Source: Chryseobacterium gleum
Lineage (GTDB): Bacteria; Bacteroidota; Bacteroidia; Flavobacteriales; Flavobacteriaceae
Assembly (NCBI GenBank): GCA_945897915.1
Contig: CAMDGB010000002.1
Span: 62,001-126,000, forward strand
Reading direction: 5' to 3'
Length of the DNA stretch: 64,000 nt
Shown: positions 15,999-24,315 of the stretch, piece after piece
Numbering within the stretch: position 1 is the stretch's first letter
Layout of the letters: every line of letters begins with the position of its first letter
The notes under the pieces: generated by a model
Told to the model about the DNA's origin: nothing
Database searches by the model: none
The model's input: the letters and a program-made list of their open reading frames with translations, nothing else
Translations under genes and position numbers: made by a program

Positions 15999-18101
15999 AT
16001 GAATTCTAAAACCATAAAAGTTGCGTTAATTGGGAATCCAAATGTGGGTAAAACTTCTGTTTTTAATCAGTTAACAGGATTGAATCAGCAAGTGGGAAAT
16101 TATCCAGGAATTACTGTGGATAAAAAGATAGGTATTTGTAAACTTAACCAAATTACAAGAGCCAAAATTTTAGATTTACCAGGAACGTATAGTTTAAACG
16201 CCAATTCTATTGATGAAAATGTAGTAATTGAATTGCTTTTGAATAAAAAAGATGAAGATTTTCCAGATGTGGCTGTTGTGGTTACGGAAGTGGAAAATTT
16301 AAAACGAAATTTATTACTTTTTACACAAATAAAAGACTTGGAAATTCCAACGTTACTTATAATTAATATGAGTGACAGAATGCAACAAAAAGGAATTGAA
16401 TTAAACATTCCGTTACTAGAAACTGAATTAAAAACCAAAATTGCATTAATAAGTTCTAGAAAAAATATTGGAATTGATTATATAAAAGAATTGATTATAA
16501 ATTACAAAAATCTTTCTACAGAAGCTTGTTTAAATGCCAGTTCTATTGATGAAGAATATTTTAATCGTCTTAAAAAAGCGTTTCCAAATCAGTTGCTTTA
16601 TAAATTATGGTTGGTAATTACGCAAGATGTAAACTTCTTAAATTTAGAACGAAACACAATTGAAAATAATTTTACGAGATCGCACTCAGATTTAAAAAAA
16701 TTACAACAAAAAGAAACCATAAAAAGGTATCAATTTATTAATGATACATTGAAAATTACACAAAAAATTGACAAATCCAAAGCAACTGATTTTCAAAGTA
16801 AATTAGACAATATATTAACACACAAAGTCTTTGGGTATTTAATTTTCTTTGGCATTTTGTTACTTATTTTTCAATCTATTTTCGATTGGAGTAGCATTCC
16901 AATGGATTTTATTGATACAACATTTTCAAAGTTTAGTGCGTTAACAAAAGATAGTCTTCCTCTTGGGAAATTTACGGATTTACTTTCAGACGGAATCATT
17001 CCTGGAATTGGAGGAATTATCATTTTTATTCCACAAATTGCCTTTTTATTTCTTTTTATTTCAGTTCTAGAAGAAAGCGGTTACATGAGTCGTGTTGTAT
17101 TTTTAATGGATAAAATCATGCGAAAATTCGGATTGTCAGGAAAAAGTATTGTGCCTTTAATTTCTGGAACGGCGTGTGCTATTCCTGCCATAATGAGCGC
17201 CCGAAATATTGAAAACTGGAAAGAACGATTGATAACAATTTTAATTACGCCTTTTATTACTTGTTCTGCGCGATTACCCGTTTATGCAATCTTAATTTCA
17301 TTAATAATTCCAGAAAAACGGTTTTTAGGTTTCAGTTTACAGGGTTTAACTTTAATGGCATTGTATTTATTGGCTTTTGTAGTAGCCATTGGGTCGGCAT
17401 ATTTGCTAAATAAGGCGCTAAAATTAAAATGTAAATCGTATTTTATTGTCGAAATGCCGAGTTATAAAGTCCCGCAATTTAAAAATGTAGCGCTAAATGT
17501 TCTAGAAAAAACAAAAGCATTTGTAACAGGAGCAGGAAAAATAATTTTAGCTTTATCTGTAATACTATGGTTTTTAGGATCACATGGGCCTGGAGAAAAA
17601 TTTGATAACGCAAAAGAAATAGTTGAAAAACAAGTATTTTCTGGCAGCAAAAAAATAAATTCATCCGTAATTGAGAATAATGTTTCTGCCTACAAATTAG
17701 AAAATTCCTATATTGGTATTATAGGAAAAACCATTGAGCCTGCGATAAAACCTTTAGGGTACGATTGGAAAATTGGAATTGCAGTAGTTAGCTCATTTGC
17801 CGCTAGAGAAGTATTTGTTGGAACACTTGCTACCATATATAGTGTAGGAAATCAGAGTGAAGAAGAAGCTACAATAAAAATGAAAATGGCCGAAGACATT
17901 GATGCTAAAGGCAATAAGATATTTAATTTTGCAACCGGAATTTCATTACTTTTATTTTATGCATTTGCGATGCAATGTTTGAGCACGCTTGCTATAGTTA
18001 AAAAAGAAACCAACTCCTGGAAATGGCCTATTATTCAATTGGTTTTTATGACCGGGTTTGCTTATGCGGTGGCCCTAATTGCGTATCAAAGTTTGAAATA
18101 G
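15999..18101 (+). CDS. feoB: FeoB ferrous iron transporter
   Basis: A 700-residue inner-membrane Fe(II) transporter. The N-terminal G domain carries G1 GNPNVGKTS (residues 12-20), the PGITVDKK switch region, G3 DLPGTYSL and G4 NMSD. It is followed by a helical insertion (about 165-265) and two Gate domains with Cys in SGTACAIPAIMSARN and FITCSARLPVYAIL. About nine membrane spans are visible. Start ATG 15999, one base after feoA. A short Cys-tailed membrane protein gene follows 30 bp downstream. Iron-dependent control is plausible. Confidence 0.96.
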   Translation: MNSKTIKVALIGNPNVGKTSVFNQLTGLNQQVGNYPGITVDKKIGICKLNQITRAKILDLPGTYSLNANSIDENVVIELLLNKKDEDFPDVAVVVTEVENLKRNLLLFTQIKDLEIPTLLIINMSDRMQQKGIELNIPLLETELKTKIALISSRKNIGIDYIKELIINYKNLSTEACLNASSIDEEYFNRLKKAFPNQLLYKLWLVITQDVNFLNLERNTIENNFTRSHSDLKKLQQKETIKRYQFINDTLKITQKIDKSKATDFQSKLDNILTHKVFGYLIFFGILLLIFQSIFDWSSIPMDFIDTTFSKFSALTKDSLPLGKFTDLLSDGIIPGIGGIIIFIPQIAFLFLFISVLEESGYMSRVVFLMDKIMRKFGLSGKSIVPLISGTACAIPAIMSARNIENWKERLITILITPFITCSARLPVYAILISLIIPEKRFLGFSLQGLTLMALYLLAFVVAIGSAYLLNKALKLKCKSYFIVEMPSYKVPQFKNVALNVLEKTKAFVTGAGKIILALSVILWFLGSHGPGEKFDNAKEIVEKQVFSGSKKINSSVIENNVSAYKLENSYIGIIGKTIEPAIKPLGYDWKIGIAVVSSFAAREVFVGTLATIYSVGNQSEEEATIKMKMAEDIDAKGNKIFNFATGISLLLFYAFAMQCLSTLAIVKKETNSWKWPIIQLVFMTGFAYAVALIAYQSLK

Positions 18102-18131
18102 GTTTTTAAACACTAATTTAAAAATGAAATT

Positions 18132-18257
18132 ATGAATATACAAGATATTTTAACCTACATCTGTCTGACTTTAGCTATTGTTTTTTTGATTAGAAAATTC
18201 TTTTGGAAGAAAAAAGCAAACAAAAAAGGTTGTGGTGACAATTGCGATTGTAAGTAA
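18132..18257 (+). CDS. FeoB-associated Cys-rich membrane protein, 41 residues
   Basis: A small gene not expected from length filters. Translation gives one membrane span (ICLTLAIVFLIRKFFW), a basic linker (KKKANKKG) and a Cys-rich tail GCGDNCDCK. This is the layout of FeoB-associated Cys-rich membrane proteins, thought to help FeoB function. It starts at ATG 18132, 30 bp after feoB, in the same orientation, so co-transcription is likely. Three tail cysteines could bind metal. The position and composition make the call strong despite its size. Confidence 0.85.
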   Translation: MNIQDILTYICLTLAIVFLIRKFFWKKKANKKGCGDNCDCK

Positions 18258-18280
18258 TTTAAGTGTTTCTAAATAAATTA

Positions 18281-19099
18281 TTATCCCAAAGCCACATCTA
18301 AACTCATCATTACAATAAACCCTGCAATAAATCCTAAGGTGGCAATGTCTGTATTCTTATCTTGCTGTGTTTCGGGAATTACTTCTTCTACTACTACAAA
18401 AATCATGGCGCCGGCTGCAAAAGCTAAGGCATAAGGCAAAATTGGCGTGAAAAATGTTACAGCAAGCGCCCCTAAAACACCGGCAATAGGTTCCACAATA
18501 GCAGACGATTGTCCGTACATAAAACTTTTTCTACGACTCATTCCCATTCTTCGTAAAGGCATAGAAACTGCAATTCCTTCTGGAAAATTTTGAATACCTA
18601 TACCAATCGCTAAAGTTACCGCCCCTGCAATAGAAGCTTCCGGGATGCCCGCAGCAACACCACCAAATAACACACCAACTGCCAAGCCTTCTGGAATATT
18701 GTGGAGTGTGATGGCTAACACTAACAAAGTAGTTCGCTGCCAAGGCGATTTGATACCTTCTGTTTCTTTAAAGTTTATATGTAAATGAGGTAGCGTTTTA
18801 TCCAATGCAAACAAAAACAAAGCACCCATTAAAAAGCCAGTTGCGGCTGGAATTACTTTTGTAAAACCTTCGCCTTCACTCATTTCTATAGCTGGTGCTA
18901 ATAAACTCCAGTAACTTGCCGCTACCATCACACCGCCAGTAAAACCTAACATTCCGTCCAAAACAGCGCGGTTCATAGTTTTAAAAAAGAAAACTAATGA
19001 AGCGCCGGTAGCAGTAACTAACCAAGTAAACATTGTAGCATAAAAGGCCGCTAATACGGGGTCAATTCCCTCTAAATATTTTATTAAATCTTGATACAT
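18281..19099 (-). CDS. ZIP-family metal transporter
   Basis: A 272-residue inner-membrane transporter with about eight spans. The two ZIP signature helices are present: HNIPEGLAVGVLFGG (transmembrane 4) and QNFPEGIAVSMPL (transmembrane 5), with a later Glu-rich VVVEEVIPE. It resembles the GufA/ZupT side of the family, which moves Zn, Mn or Fe. The gene follows the DtxR/MntR-type regulator after only 5 bp, so the two form an operon and the transporter is probably under metal-dependent repression. It converges on the feo operon. Metal preference is unknown. Confidence 0.92.
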   Translation of the reverse strand: MYQDLIKYLEGIDPVLAAFYATMFTWLVTATGASLVFFFKTMNRAVLDGMLGFTGGVMVAASYWSLLAPAIEMSEGEGFTKVIPAATGFLMGALFLFALDKTLPHLHINFKETEGIKSPWQRTTLLVLAITLHNIPEGLAVGVLFGGVAAGIPEASIAGAVTLAIGIGIQNFPEGIAVSMPLRRMGMSRRKSFMYGQSSAIVEPIAGVLGALAVTFFTPILPYALAFAAGAMIFVVVEEVIPETQQDKNTDIATLGFIAGFIVMMSLDVALG

Positions 19100-19104
19100 T
19101 TTAT

Positions 19105-19752
19105 TTATTTTACATATAAATTATTTGCAATTTTATCAGAAATAACTAAAACAGCGTTGTTAACTTCAATTTTAATGGTTCTATCAAAAAATTCTATATC
19201 TATAATTTTTATTTTGGTTCCTAACGAAATGTGTTGTTTATTCAAATATTGTAAAAAGTCTACAGAACTATCTTTTACACCCACACAAGTAATTGTTTTT
19301 CCAGCTTCAATTTCAGATAATAATTGCTTGTTAATATTCGGAAGTTCACCTTTTGCATTCGGAATGGGATCGCCATGCGGATCAAAACTTGGGAAATTTA
19401 AAAAATGATCCAATTGATTGATTAATTTTTCGGACTTAATGTGTTCTAATTCTTCCGCTATTTCATGCACTTCATCCCAAGCAAACCCTAATTTTTCGAC
19501 TAAAAAAACTTCCCACAATCGATGTTTTCTTACTATTATTTTCGCATTCAATTTCCCTTTATCCGTCAAGGAAACACCTTGATATTTTTGATAATTTATC
19601 CAATCTTTTTCAGATAATTTTTTTAGCATATCTGTTACAGACGAAGCTTTGGTTTCTATCATTGCAGCAATGGCATTTGTATTCACGCCTTTTGGTGAAA
19701 GATGTGACAAATGATAAATAACTTTCAAATAGTTTTCTTCAGAAATGGTCAT
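19105..19752 (-). CDS. DtxR/MntR-family metal-dependent transcriptional regulator
   Basis: A 215-residue repressor. The N-terminal winged helix-turn-helix (residues 1 to about 62, AIAAMIETKASSVTDMLKKL) is followed by the dimerisation and metal-binding helix region with VHEIAEELEHIKSEKL and SFDPHGDPIP. The C-terminal segment (about 140-215) is a FeoA/SH3-like domain as in DtxR-type proteins. It is co-transcribed with the ZIP gene. A 24-bp palindrome at 19801-19824 in its upstream region is a strong operator candidate. Fe(II) or Mn(II) could be the corepressor. Confidence 0.92.
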   Translation of the reverse strand: MTISEENYLKVIYHLSHLSPKGVNTNAIAAMIETKASSVTDMLKKLSEKDWINYQKYQGVSLTDKGKLNAKIIVRKHRLWEVFLVEKLGFAWDEVHEIAEELEHIKSEKLINQLDHFLNFPSFDPHGDPIPNAKGELPNINKQLLSEIEAGKTITCVGVKDSSVDFLQYLNKQHISLGTKIKIIDIEFFDRTIKIEVNNAVLVISDKIANNLYVK

Positions 19753-19769
19753 AACATATAATAATCTAA

Positions 19770-19777
19770 CAAAGATA
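19770..19777 (-). promoter_or_regulatory. minus-7 box TATCTTTG for the regulator-ZIP operon
   Basis: Exact TAnnTTTG on the minus strand, 17 bp from the regulator start codon. The palindrome at 19801-19824 lies 24 bp upstream of this box, overlapping the minus-33 region. Confidence 0.6.
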
Positions 19778-19800
19778 TTATTTTTATTTAAATATAAATT

Positions 19801-19824
19801 TATTTTTAGACAAATCTAAAAATA
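19801..19824. promoter_or_regulatory. candidate DtxR/MntR operator (10-bp palindromic arms)
   Basis: TATTTTTAGA and its exact complement TCTAAAAATA are separated by CAAA. The TTTAGA/TCTAAA half-sites fit the DtxR-type pattern, and autoregulation is common in this family. It is framed by direct repeats of AATATAAATTTAT at 19791-19803 and 19831-19843, exactly 40 bp apart. Lying between divergent genes, it could also affect the lycopene cyclase gene. Confidence 0.6.
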
Positions 19825-19872
19825 TTTTAAAATATAAATTTATTATCTTTATAAAAAAATTCAAAAAAATAA

Positions 19873-21009
19873 ATGAATCACTATCATTACATATTTACTG
19901 GAAACGGTTTATCGGCTTTATTAACCCTTTTTGAAATAATTCAATCTGGCCGATTTTCTGACAAAAAAATTCTATTGATAGATTCAGATATTAAAAATAA
20001 AAACGATAGAACATGGTGTTTTTGGGATGCTGAAAATTTATTTGATGAAATTAGTACTAAAAAATGGCAACAAGCTTGGTTTAAAACCAAAAACTTCACC
20101 AATCGATTAGAATTGTTTCCGTACTCATATAAAATGATAAAAAGTGCAGATTTTTATAAATTAATTTTTGAAAAAATAAACCAACAATCCAACATAGAAA
20201 TTTTTCAAGATGAGGTGGTTGATTTTGCAGAATTAGACAACCATTGTGTGGTACAAACAAAAACCAAATCGTTTACTTGCAATCAAATTTTCAACAGCAT
20301 TTATTCGTCAGAACTCGTAAACGCTCAAACTAAATTTCCATTGGTTCAACAACATTTTATCGGTTGGTTTATCAAAAGTAAAGAAGCGGTTTTTACAGAA
20401 GATTGCCCAACATTTATGGATTTTTCCGTGGAACAAAAAGGAAATACACGGTTTATGTATATTTTACCAACATCATCAACAGAAGCTTTGTTAGAATATA
20501 CTTTGTTTTCAAAAGATTTACTTTCAAAAGAAGCTTACGAAACCGAAATTGTAAATTACATTCAAAAATTAGGCATAACCGAATACGAAATCGTGGAAAA
20601 AGAACAAGGCAATATTCCAATGACCTGTTTTCCTTTCTGGAAAAGTAACAGCAAAAACATCATAAATATTGGTTCTGCAGGTGGATGGAGCAAAGCCAGT
20701 ACAGGCTATACATTTAAAAATTCAGTAAAAAAATCAAAAGAATTGGTAGCTTTTTTACGAAAAGAAAATGATTTTACCAAATTTCATAAAATCAACAAAT
20801 TTTGGTTTTACGATTTGTTACTAATAGATATTTTATTTAAAACAAATCAATACGGAAGTACTATTTTTTCCAGTATGTTTAAAACCGGGAAAGCGCCGTT
20901 GATTTTAAAATTTTTAGATGAAGAAACTTCTTTTTGGGAAGATTTACAAGTCATTTGGATGTGTCCACAACGTTTGTTTCTTAAAGCGTTAATAAAAAGA
21001 ATTTTTTAA
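19873..21009 (+). CDS. crtY: lycopene beta-cyclase family protein
   Basis: A 378-residue flavoprotein that cyclises lycopene to beta-carotene in carotenoid (zeaxanthin) synthesis. The N-terminal dinucleotide site YIFTGNGLSALL is followed by DRTWCFWD and FYKLIFEKI; the middle segment QQHFIGWFIK and the later GSAGGWSKASTGYTF are typical of CrtY-type cyclases. No other carotenoid gene is in the window, so it stands alone. Its promoter region is shared with the divergent metal regulator. Membrane association is expected, but no clear transmembrane span is needed. Confidence 0.88.
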   Translation: MNHYHYIFTGNGLSALLTLFEIIQSGRFSDKKILLIDSDIKNKNDRTWCFWDAENLFDEISTKKWQQAWFKTKNFTNRLELFPYSYKMIKSADFYKLIFEKINQQSNIEIFQDEVVDFAELDNHCVVQTKTKSFTCNQIFNSIYSSELVNAQTKFPLVQQHFIGWFIKSKEAVFTEDCPTFMDFSVEQKGNTRFMYILPTSSTEALLEYTLFSKDLLSKEAYETEIVNYIQKLGITEYEIVEKEQGNIPMTCFPFWKSNSKNIINIGSAGGWSKASTGYTFKNSVKKSKELVAFLRKENDFTKFHKINKFWFYDLLLIDILFKTNQYGSTIFSSMFKTGKAPLILKFLDEETSFWEDLQVIWMCPQRLFLKALIKRIF

Positions 21010-21047
21010 GTTCTGTTATTCTGAATTAGTTTCAAAATCCAACTATT

Positions 21048-21869
21048 TTATTCTTGCCACTTCTTATTCACCAATTTTATATTCGTGTAAAACTGATTTA
21101 CATCTGTAAAAGTAACGCCTTTTTCATCAAATCGTTTAAATGTAAAATCGCTTAATTTTTCTTCAATACTTATGGATTTTAAAACCATTTTATTTTTGAC
21201 AATTTCAAAATTTATAGCTACTTTTTCCCTTTGATATATCCAATTTGATGTGAATTTATGGTTTTTCCCTATACTTTCATCACTAGAATAAAAGAACGGA
21301 TAAGGTTGTTGTGTTTCATAATTTAATTGCAATAAATTGTAATTTTTATCCACAATAAAATTGCCTTTATAAAACCCTTTTGATTCAAAAGTTACCAATA
21401 ATTCTTCATTATCTAACCATTCTCTTGTAAATTCGTATCCGTTTGGATGAATAAAAAAATCTAATTCGGCAGTAGTTAAATTTTTACGAATTGGAAAACC
21501 AGAAAGCCATCCAATTGGAGATTCTTCAGAACTATATGCTTTAAAAATCTCTTTAAAATTAGAAAACCAATTGTCTTTATTTTCAATCACATTTTTTTTT
21601 GAAAACGTATTACTGAAATTCGTAATTTTTAAAATTTGTGCTTCTTTTCTATTAATAATTGTATCGGAATTTTTTAAATTTATTTGACGCAAATCGAAAA
21701 CAAAACTTGTTGTATCGGTTTTTTTTAACAATTGCTTATTTACTTTTTTTAAAATAGTTGCTATTTTAGGTTTGCTTTTTACATTGATTGTTTCAATTTC
21801 TGCATCTTTGAGTTCTTGAGCAAAACTGAATGTGGCAACACTTAAAAAAAATAAAATGTAATATCTCAT
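21048..21869 (-). CDS. exported protein of unknown function
   Basis: A 273-residue protein with a Sec signal peptide (residues 1-17, ending ATFSFAQ) and no lipobox. The mature part is rich in Lys, Asn and aromatic residues with alternating beta-strand patterns (FYKGNFIVDKNYNLLQLNYE, then KMVLKSISIEEKL), which suggests a periplasmic or outer-membrane-associated beta protein. I do not recognise the family. It converges on crtY with a 38-bp gap and no clear hairpin. A TATATTTG box at 21887-21894 gives it its own promoter. Confidence 0.7.
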   Translation of the reverse strand: MRYYILFFLSVATFSFAQELKDAEIETINVKSKPKIATILKKVNKQLLKKTDTTSFVFDLRQINLKNSDTIINRKEAQILKITNFSNTFSKKNVIENKDNWFSNFKEIFKAYSSEESPIGWLSGFPIRKNLTTAELDFFIHPNGYEFTREWLDNEELLVTFESKGFYKGNFIVDKNYNLLQLNYETQQPYPFFYSSDESIGKNHKFTSNWIYQREKVAINFEIVKNKMVLKSISIEEKLSDFTFKRFDEKGVTFTDVNQFYTNIKLVNKKWQE

Positions 21870-21886
21870 AATCTAATATCTTGTTA

Positions 21887-21894
21887 CAAATATA
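21887..21894 (-). promoter_or_regulatory. minus-7 box TATATTTG for the exported protein gene
   Basis: Exact TAnnTTTG on the minus strand, 17 bp before the start codon of the 273-residue exported protein. Confidence 0.5.
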
Positions 21895-21980
21895 GTATAC
21901 AATTTTAAAGATTTGATCATATTTATAACACGATAACAAATCTTTATGATAAGTTTTTATGTGTAGAACTAAAAACTTTG

Positions 21981-21988
21981 TAAATTTG
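21981..21988 (+). promoter_or_regulatory. minus-7 box TAAATTTG for bacilliredoxin
   Basis: Exact TAnnTTTG, 32 bp before the ATG of the bacilliredoxin gene. No clear minus-33 TTG is present. Confidence 0.5.
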
Positions 21989-22020
21989 TACATTATAAAT
22001 GCAATTTAAAAAAACAAAAT

Positions 22021-22431
22021 ATGTATCCAGAAGAAATGGTAAAACCCATGCGTGCAGAATTATCTGATGCAGGTTTTCAAGATTTATATTCAGCTGAAGC
22101 CGTTGAACAAGCTATCAGTAAAACAGGAACTACTTTAGTAGTTGTCAATTCAGTTTGTGGATGTGCAGCAAGAAATGCTCGTCCAGGAGCGAAAATGAGT
22201 TTAGAAAATGTAAAAAAACCAAGTAATTTAGTAACTGTTTTTGCTGGAGTTGACAAAGAAGCAGTTGACAAAGTAAGAGAACACATGTTCCCTTTTCCTC
22301 CATCTTCGCCATGTATGGCATTATTTAAAGATGGCGAATTGGTTCACATGTTAGAACGCCATCATATTGAAGGGCGTCCAGCGGAACTAATCGCAGAAAA
22401 CTTACAAGACGCGTTTAACGAATATTGCTAA
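22021..22431 (+). CDS. BrxA/BrxB-family bacilliredoxin
   Basis: A 136-residue cytoplasmic thioredoxin-fold protein of the YphP/BrxA/BrxB group, which removes bacillithiol from oxidised proteins in organisms that make that thiol. The hallmark CGC active site is at residues 46-48 ([14 protein letters not shown]), and a further Cys is in [11 protein letters not shown]. The length matches the family. It is monocistronic, with its own minus-7 box and terminator. Its presence suggests bacillithiol in this organism (inference). Confidence 0.94.
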   Translation: MYPEEMVKPMRAELSDAGFQDLYSAEAVEQAISKTGTTLVVVNSVCGCAARNARPGAKMSLENVKKPSNLVTVFAGVDKEAVDKVREHMFPFPPSSPCMALFKDGELVHMLERHHIEGRPAELIAENLQDAFNEYC

Positions 22432-22451
22432 CTACTATGCAAGCATACTAT

Positions 22452-22478
22452 AAAAACCGCCTTATTGGTGGTTTTTTT
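22452..22478 (+). terminator. intrinsic terminator after bacilliredoxin
   Basis: AAAAACCGCC pairs with GGTGGTTTTT (one G-T) around a short loop and is followed by T's. Confidence 0.85.
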
Positions 22479-22490
22479 ATTTATAAGACT

Positions 22491-22498
22491 TATCTTTG
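22491..22498 (+). promoter_or_regulatory. minus-7 box TATCTTTG for the acyltransferase-desaturase operon
   Basis: Exact TAnnTTTG, 23 bp before the acyltransferase ATG. Confidence 0.55.
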
Positions 22499-22521
22499 AC
22501 AACGATTAACACAAAAAAGGT

Positions 22522-23253
22522 ATGCAAAAAATTATTTCGTATCCATTATCGGTACTTTATGCAATAGTTTTTTTATTTTGGTTGCTTATTTTTCACCCTG
22601 TTCAATTGGTTTGTTACCATTTATTTGGGTACAATGCGCATAGAATGTCAGTAGCGGTTTTAAATTTTTTTCTATTAAGAACTTCTCATATTCTAGGTAC
22701 AACTTATACCTTAACAGGCAGAGAAAATTTAACACAAAACAAACCTTTAATTTTAGTTTGTAATCATCAAAGTATGCACGATATTATTCCAATTATTTGG
22801 TTTTTAAGAAATGTGCATCCTAAATTTATTAGTAAAAAAGAGCTAGGGAAAGGTATTCCAAGTGTTTCTTTAAATTTAAGAATTGGTGGTTCTGCATTAA
22901 TCGATAGAAAAGACGGAAAACAAGCTTTAACAGAAATAAAAAAAGCAGGAGAATATATCAACAGTACAAATCGTACGATGGTTATTTTTCCTGAAGGAAC
23001 GAGAAGCAAAACTGGTAAACCTAAAGAATTTGCAACAAATGGCTTGAAAATGTTATATAAAAATGCTCCAGATGCTTATTTTGTTCCAATTAGCATAAAC
23101 AATTCATGGAAAATGAATAAATTTGGACAATTTCCTTTTGGACTAGGAACAAAAATAACATTTCAAATTCATGACCCTTTAAAAATTTCTGATTATTCAT
23201 TTGATGAAATTTTTGAAAAAACAGAAAAAACTATAAAAAATCACATAAATTAA
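22522..23253 (+). CDS. plsC: 1-acyl-sn-glycerol-3-phosphate acyltransferase
   Basis: A 243-residue membrane-associated acyltransferase that makes phosphatidic acid. An N-terminal hydrophobic stretch (about residues 8-35) anchors it. The catalytic HX4D motif is in CNHQSMHD (residues 81-88) and the glycerol-phosphate-binding motif is FPEGTRSKTG. It is followed after 5 bp by an acyl-ACP desaturase, so membrane-lipid acylation and unsaturation are probably co-expressed. Confidence 0.92.
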   Translation: MQKIISYPLSVLYAIVFLFWLLIFHPVQLVCYHLFGYNAHRMSVAVLNFFLLRTSHILGTTYTLTGRENLTQNKPLILVCNHQSMHDIIPIIWFLRNVHPKFISKKELGKGIPSVSLNLRIGGSALIDRKDGKQALTEIKKAGEYINSTNRTMVIFPEGTRSKTGKPKEFATNGLKMLYKNAPDAYFVPISINNSWKMNKFGQFPFGLGTKITFQIHDPLKISDYSFDEIFEKTEKTIKNHIN

Positions 23254-23258
23254 TAAAC

Positions 23259-24248
23259 ATGTCTATACAAAACATACGACTTGAAGTCATGCAATTATTG
23301 GAAAAGAAAATTGATTCTTTTATGGAAGAATTTTTAATTCCAGTAGAAAAAATTTGGCAACCAACCGATTTACTACCTGATCCTAATCAAGAAAACTTTT
23401 TAGAAGAAGTAAAAGAATTAAGAGAAATTTCAAAAGATTTACCTTACGATTTTTGGGTTACTTTAGTTGGCGACACCATTACAGAAGAAGCTTTACCAAC
23501 GTACGAATCTTGGTTAATGGATGTAGAAGGTGTTGATAACGTGGAAAGAAACGGATGGAGCAAATGGGTACGCCATTGGACCGGTGAAGAAAATCGTCAT
23601 GGCGATGTTTTAAACAAATATTTATACTTGTCAGGGCGCGTAAATATGAGAGAGATTGAGCAAACTACGCAACATCTTATTAATGATGGTTTTGATATTG
23701 GAACCGGAAGAGATCCGTACAAAAACTTTGTTTATACTAGTTTTCAAGAATTAGCCACATTTGTTTCTCATAACAGAGTAGCGCTAATTGCAAAAAAATA
23801 CGGAGAAAAGAAGTTGTTTAAAATGTGTAATCTTATTGCTGGTGATGAAATGCGTCATCATTTAGCTTATAGCGAATTTGTAAATCAGATTTTTAAAGTA
23901 GATCCAAGTGAAATGATGCTGGCTTTTCAATATATGATGAAGCAAAAAATTACGATGCCTGCTCTTTTCTTACGTGAGTCTGGCGAAAAAATTGGAAGTG
24001 CTTTTGAAGCGTTTTCAGATTCTGCACAAAGAATTGGCGTATATACCGCGTCTGATTATGTAGATATTTTACAGAAATTAAATGAAAAATGGGACATTGG
24101 AAATATCAATGGTTTGACAGCTGAAGCTGAAAAAGCAAGAGACTATTTGATGAAATTACCAGAAAGAATGAGAAAAATTTCTGAAAGATTAATCATTCCA
24201 GAACAAGGGCAAATTTTTAAATGGGTAGAACCTGCTTTAATTAGATAA
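23259..24248 (+). CDS. acyl-ACP desaturase (ferritin-like, plant stearoyl-ACP type)
   Basis: A 329-residue soluble di-iron desaturase that introduces a double bond in acyl-ACP. The two iron-binding motifs are clear: EENRHGD (ExxH, about residue 110) and DEMRHH (about 200). A further LPYDFWVTLVGDTITEE segment is typical of the family. It is second in the operon after plsC and ends before a 10-bp-stem terminator. Confidence 0.93.
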   Translation: MSIQNIRLEVMQLLEKKIDSFMEEFLIPVEKIWQPTDLLPDPNQENFLEEVKELREISKDLPYDFWVTLVGDTITEEALPTYESWLMDVEGVDNVERNGWSKWVRHWTGEENRHGDVLNKYLYLSGRVNMREIEQTTQHLINDGFDIGTGRDPYKNFVYTSFQELATFVSHNRVALIAKKYGEKKLFKMCNLIAGDEMRHHLAYSEFVNQIFKVDPSEMMLAFQYMMKQKITMPALFLRESGEKIGSAFEAFSDSAQRIGVYTASDYVDILQKLNEKWDIGNINGLTAEAEKARDYLMKLPERMRKISERLIIPEQGQIFKWVEPALIR

Positions 24249-24276
24249 TTTTTTAACATTCAAAAATATAAATTCC

Positions 24277-24304
24277 AAATTCCAAAAGAGTTTGGAATTT
24301 TTTA
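24277..24304 (+). terminator. intrinsic terminator after the desaturase
   Basis: AAATTCCAAA (24277-24286), loop AGAG, TTTGGAATTT (24291-24300) and a T-run. A second left arm, AAATTCCAAA at 24270-24279, overlaps the first, so the repeat is tandem on that side. Confidence 0.85.
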
Positions 24305-24315
24305 TCCAAACTAAA

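Noticed and set aside
24292-24315. TTG start for the HD hydrolase
   Set aside because: It lies in the stem of the upstream terminator; the peptide it adds (MEFFIQTK) is not expected from family members. Not fully excluded.
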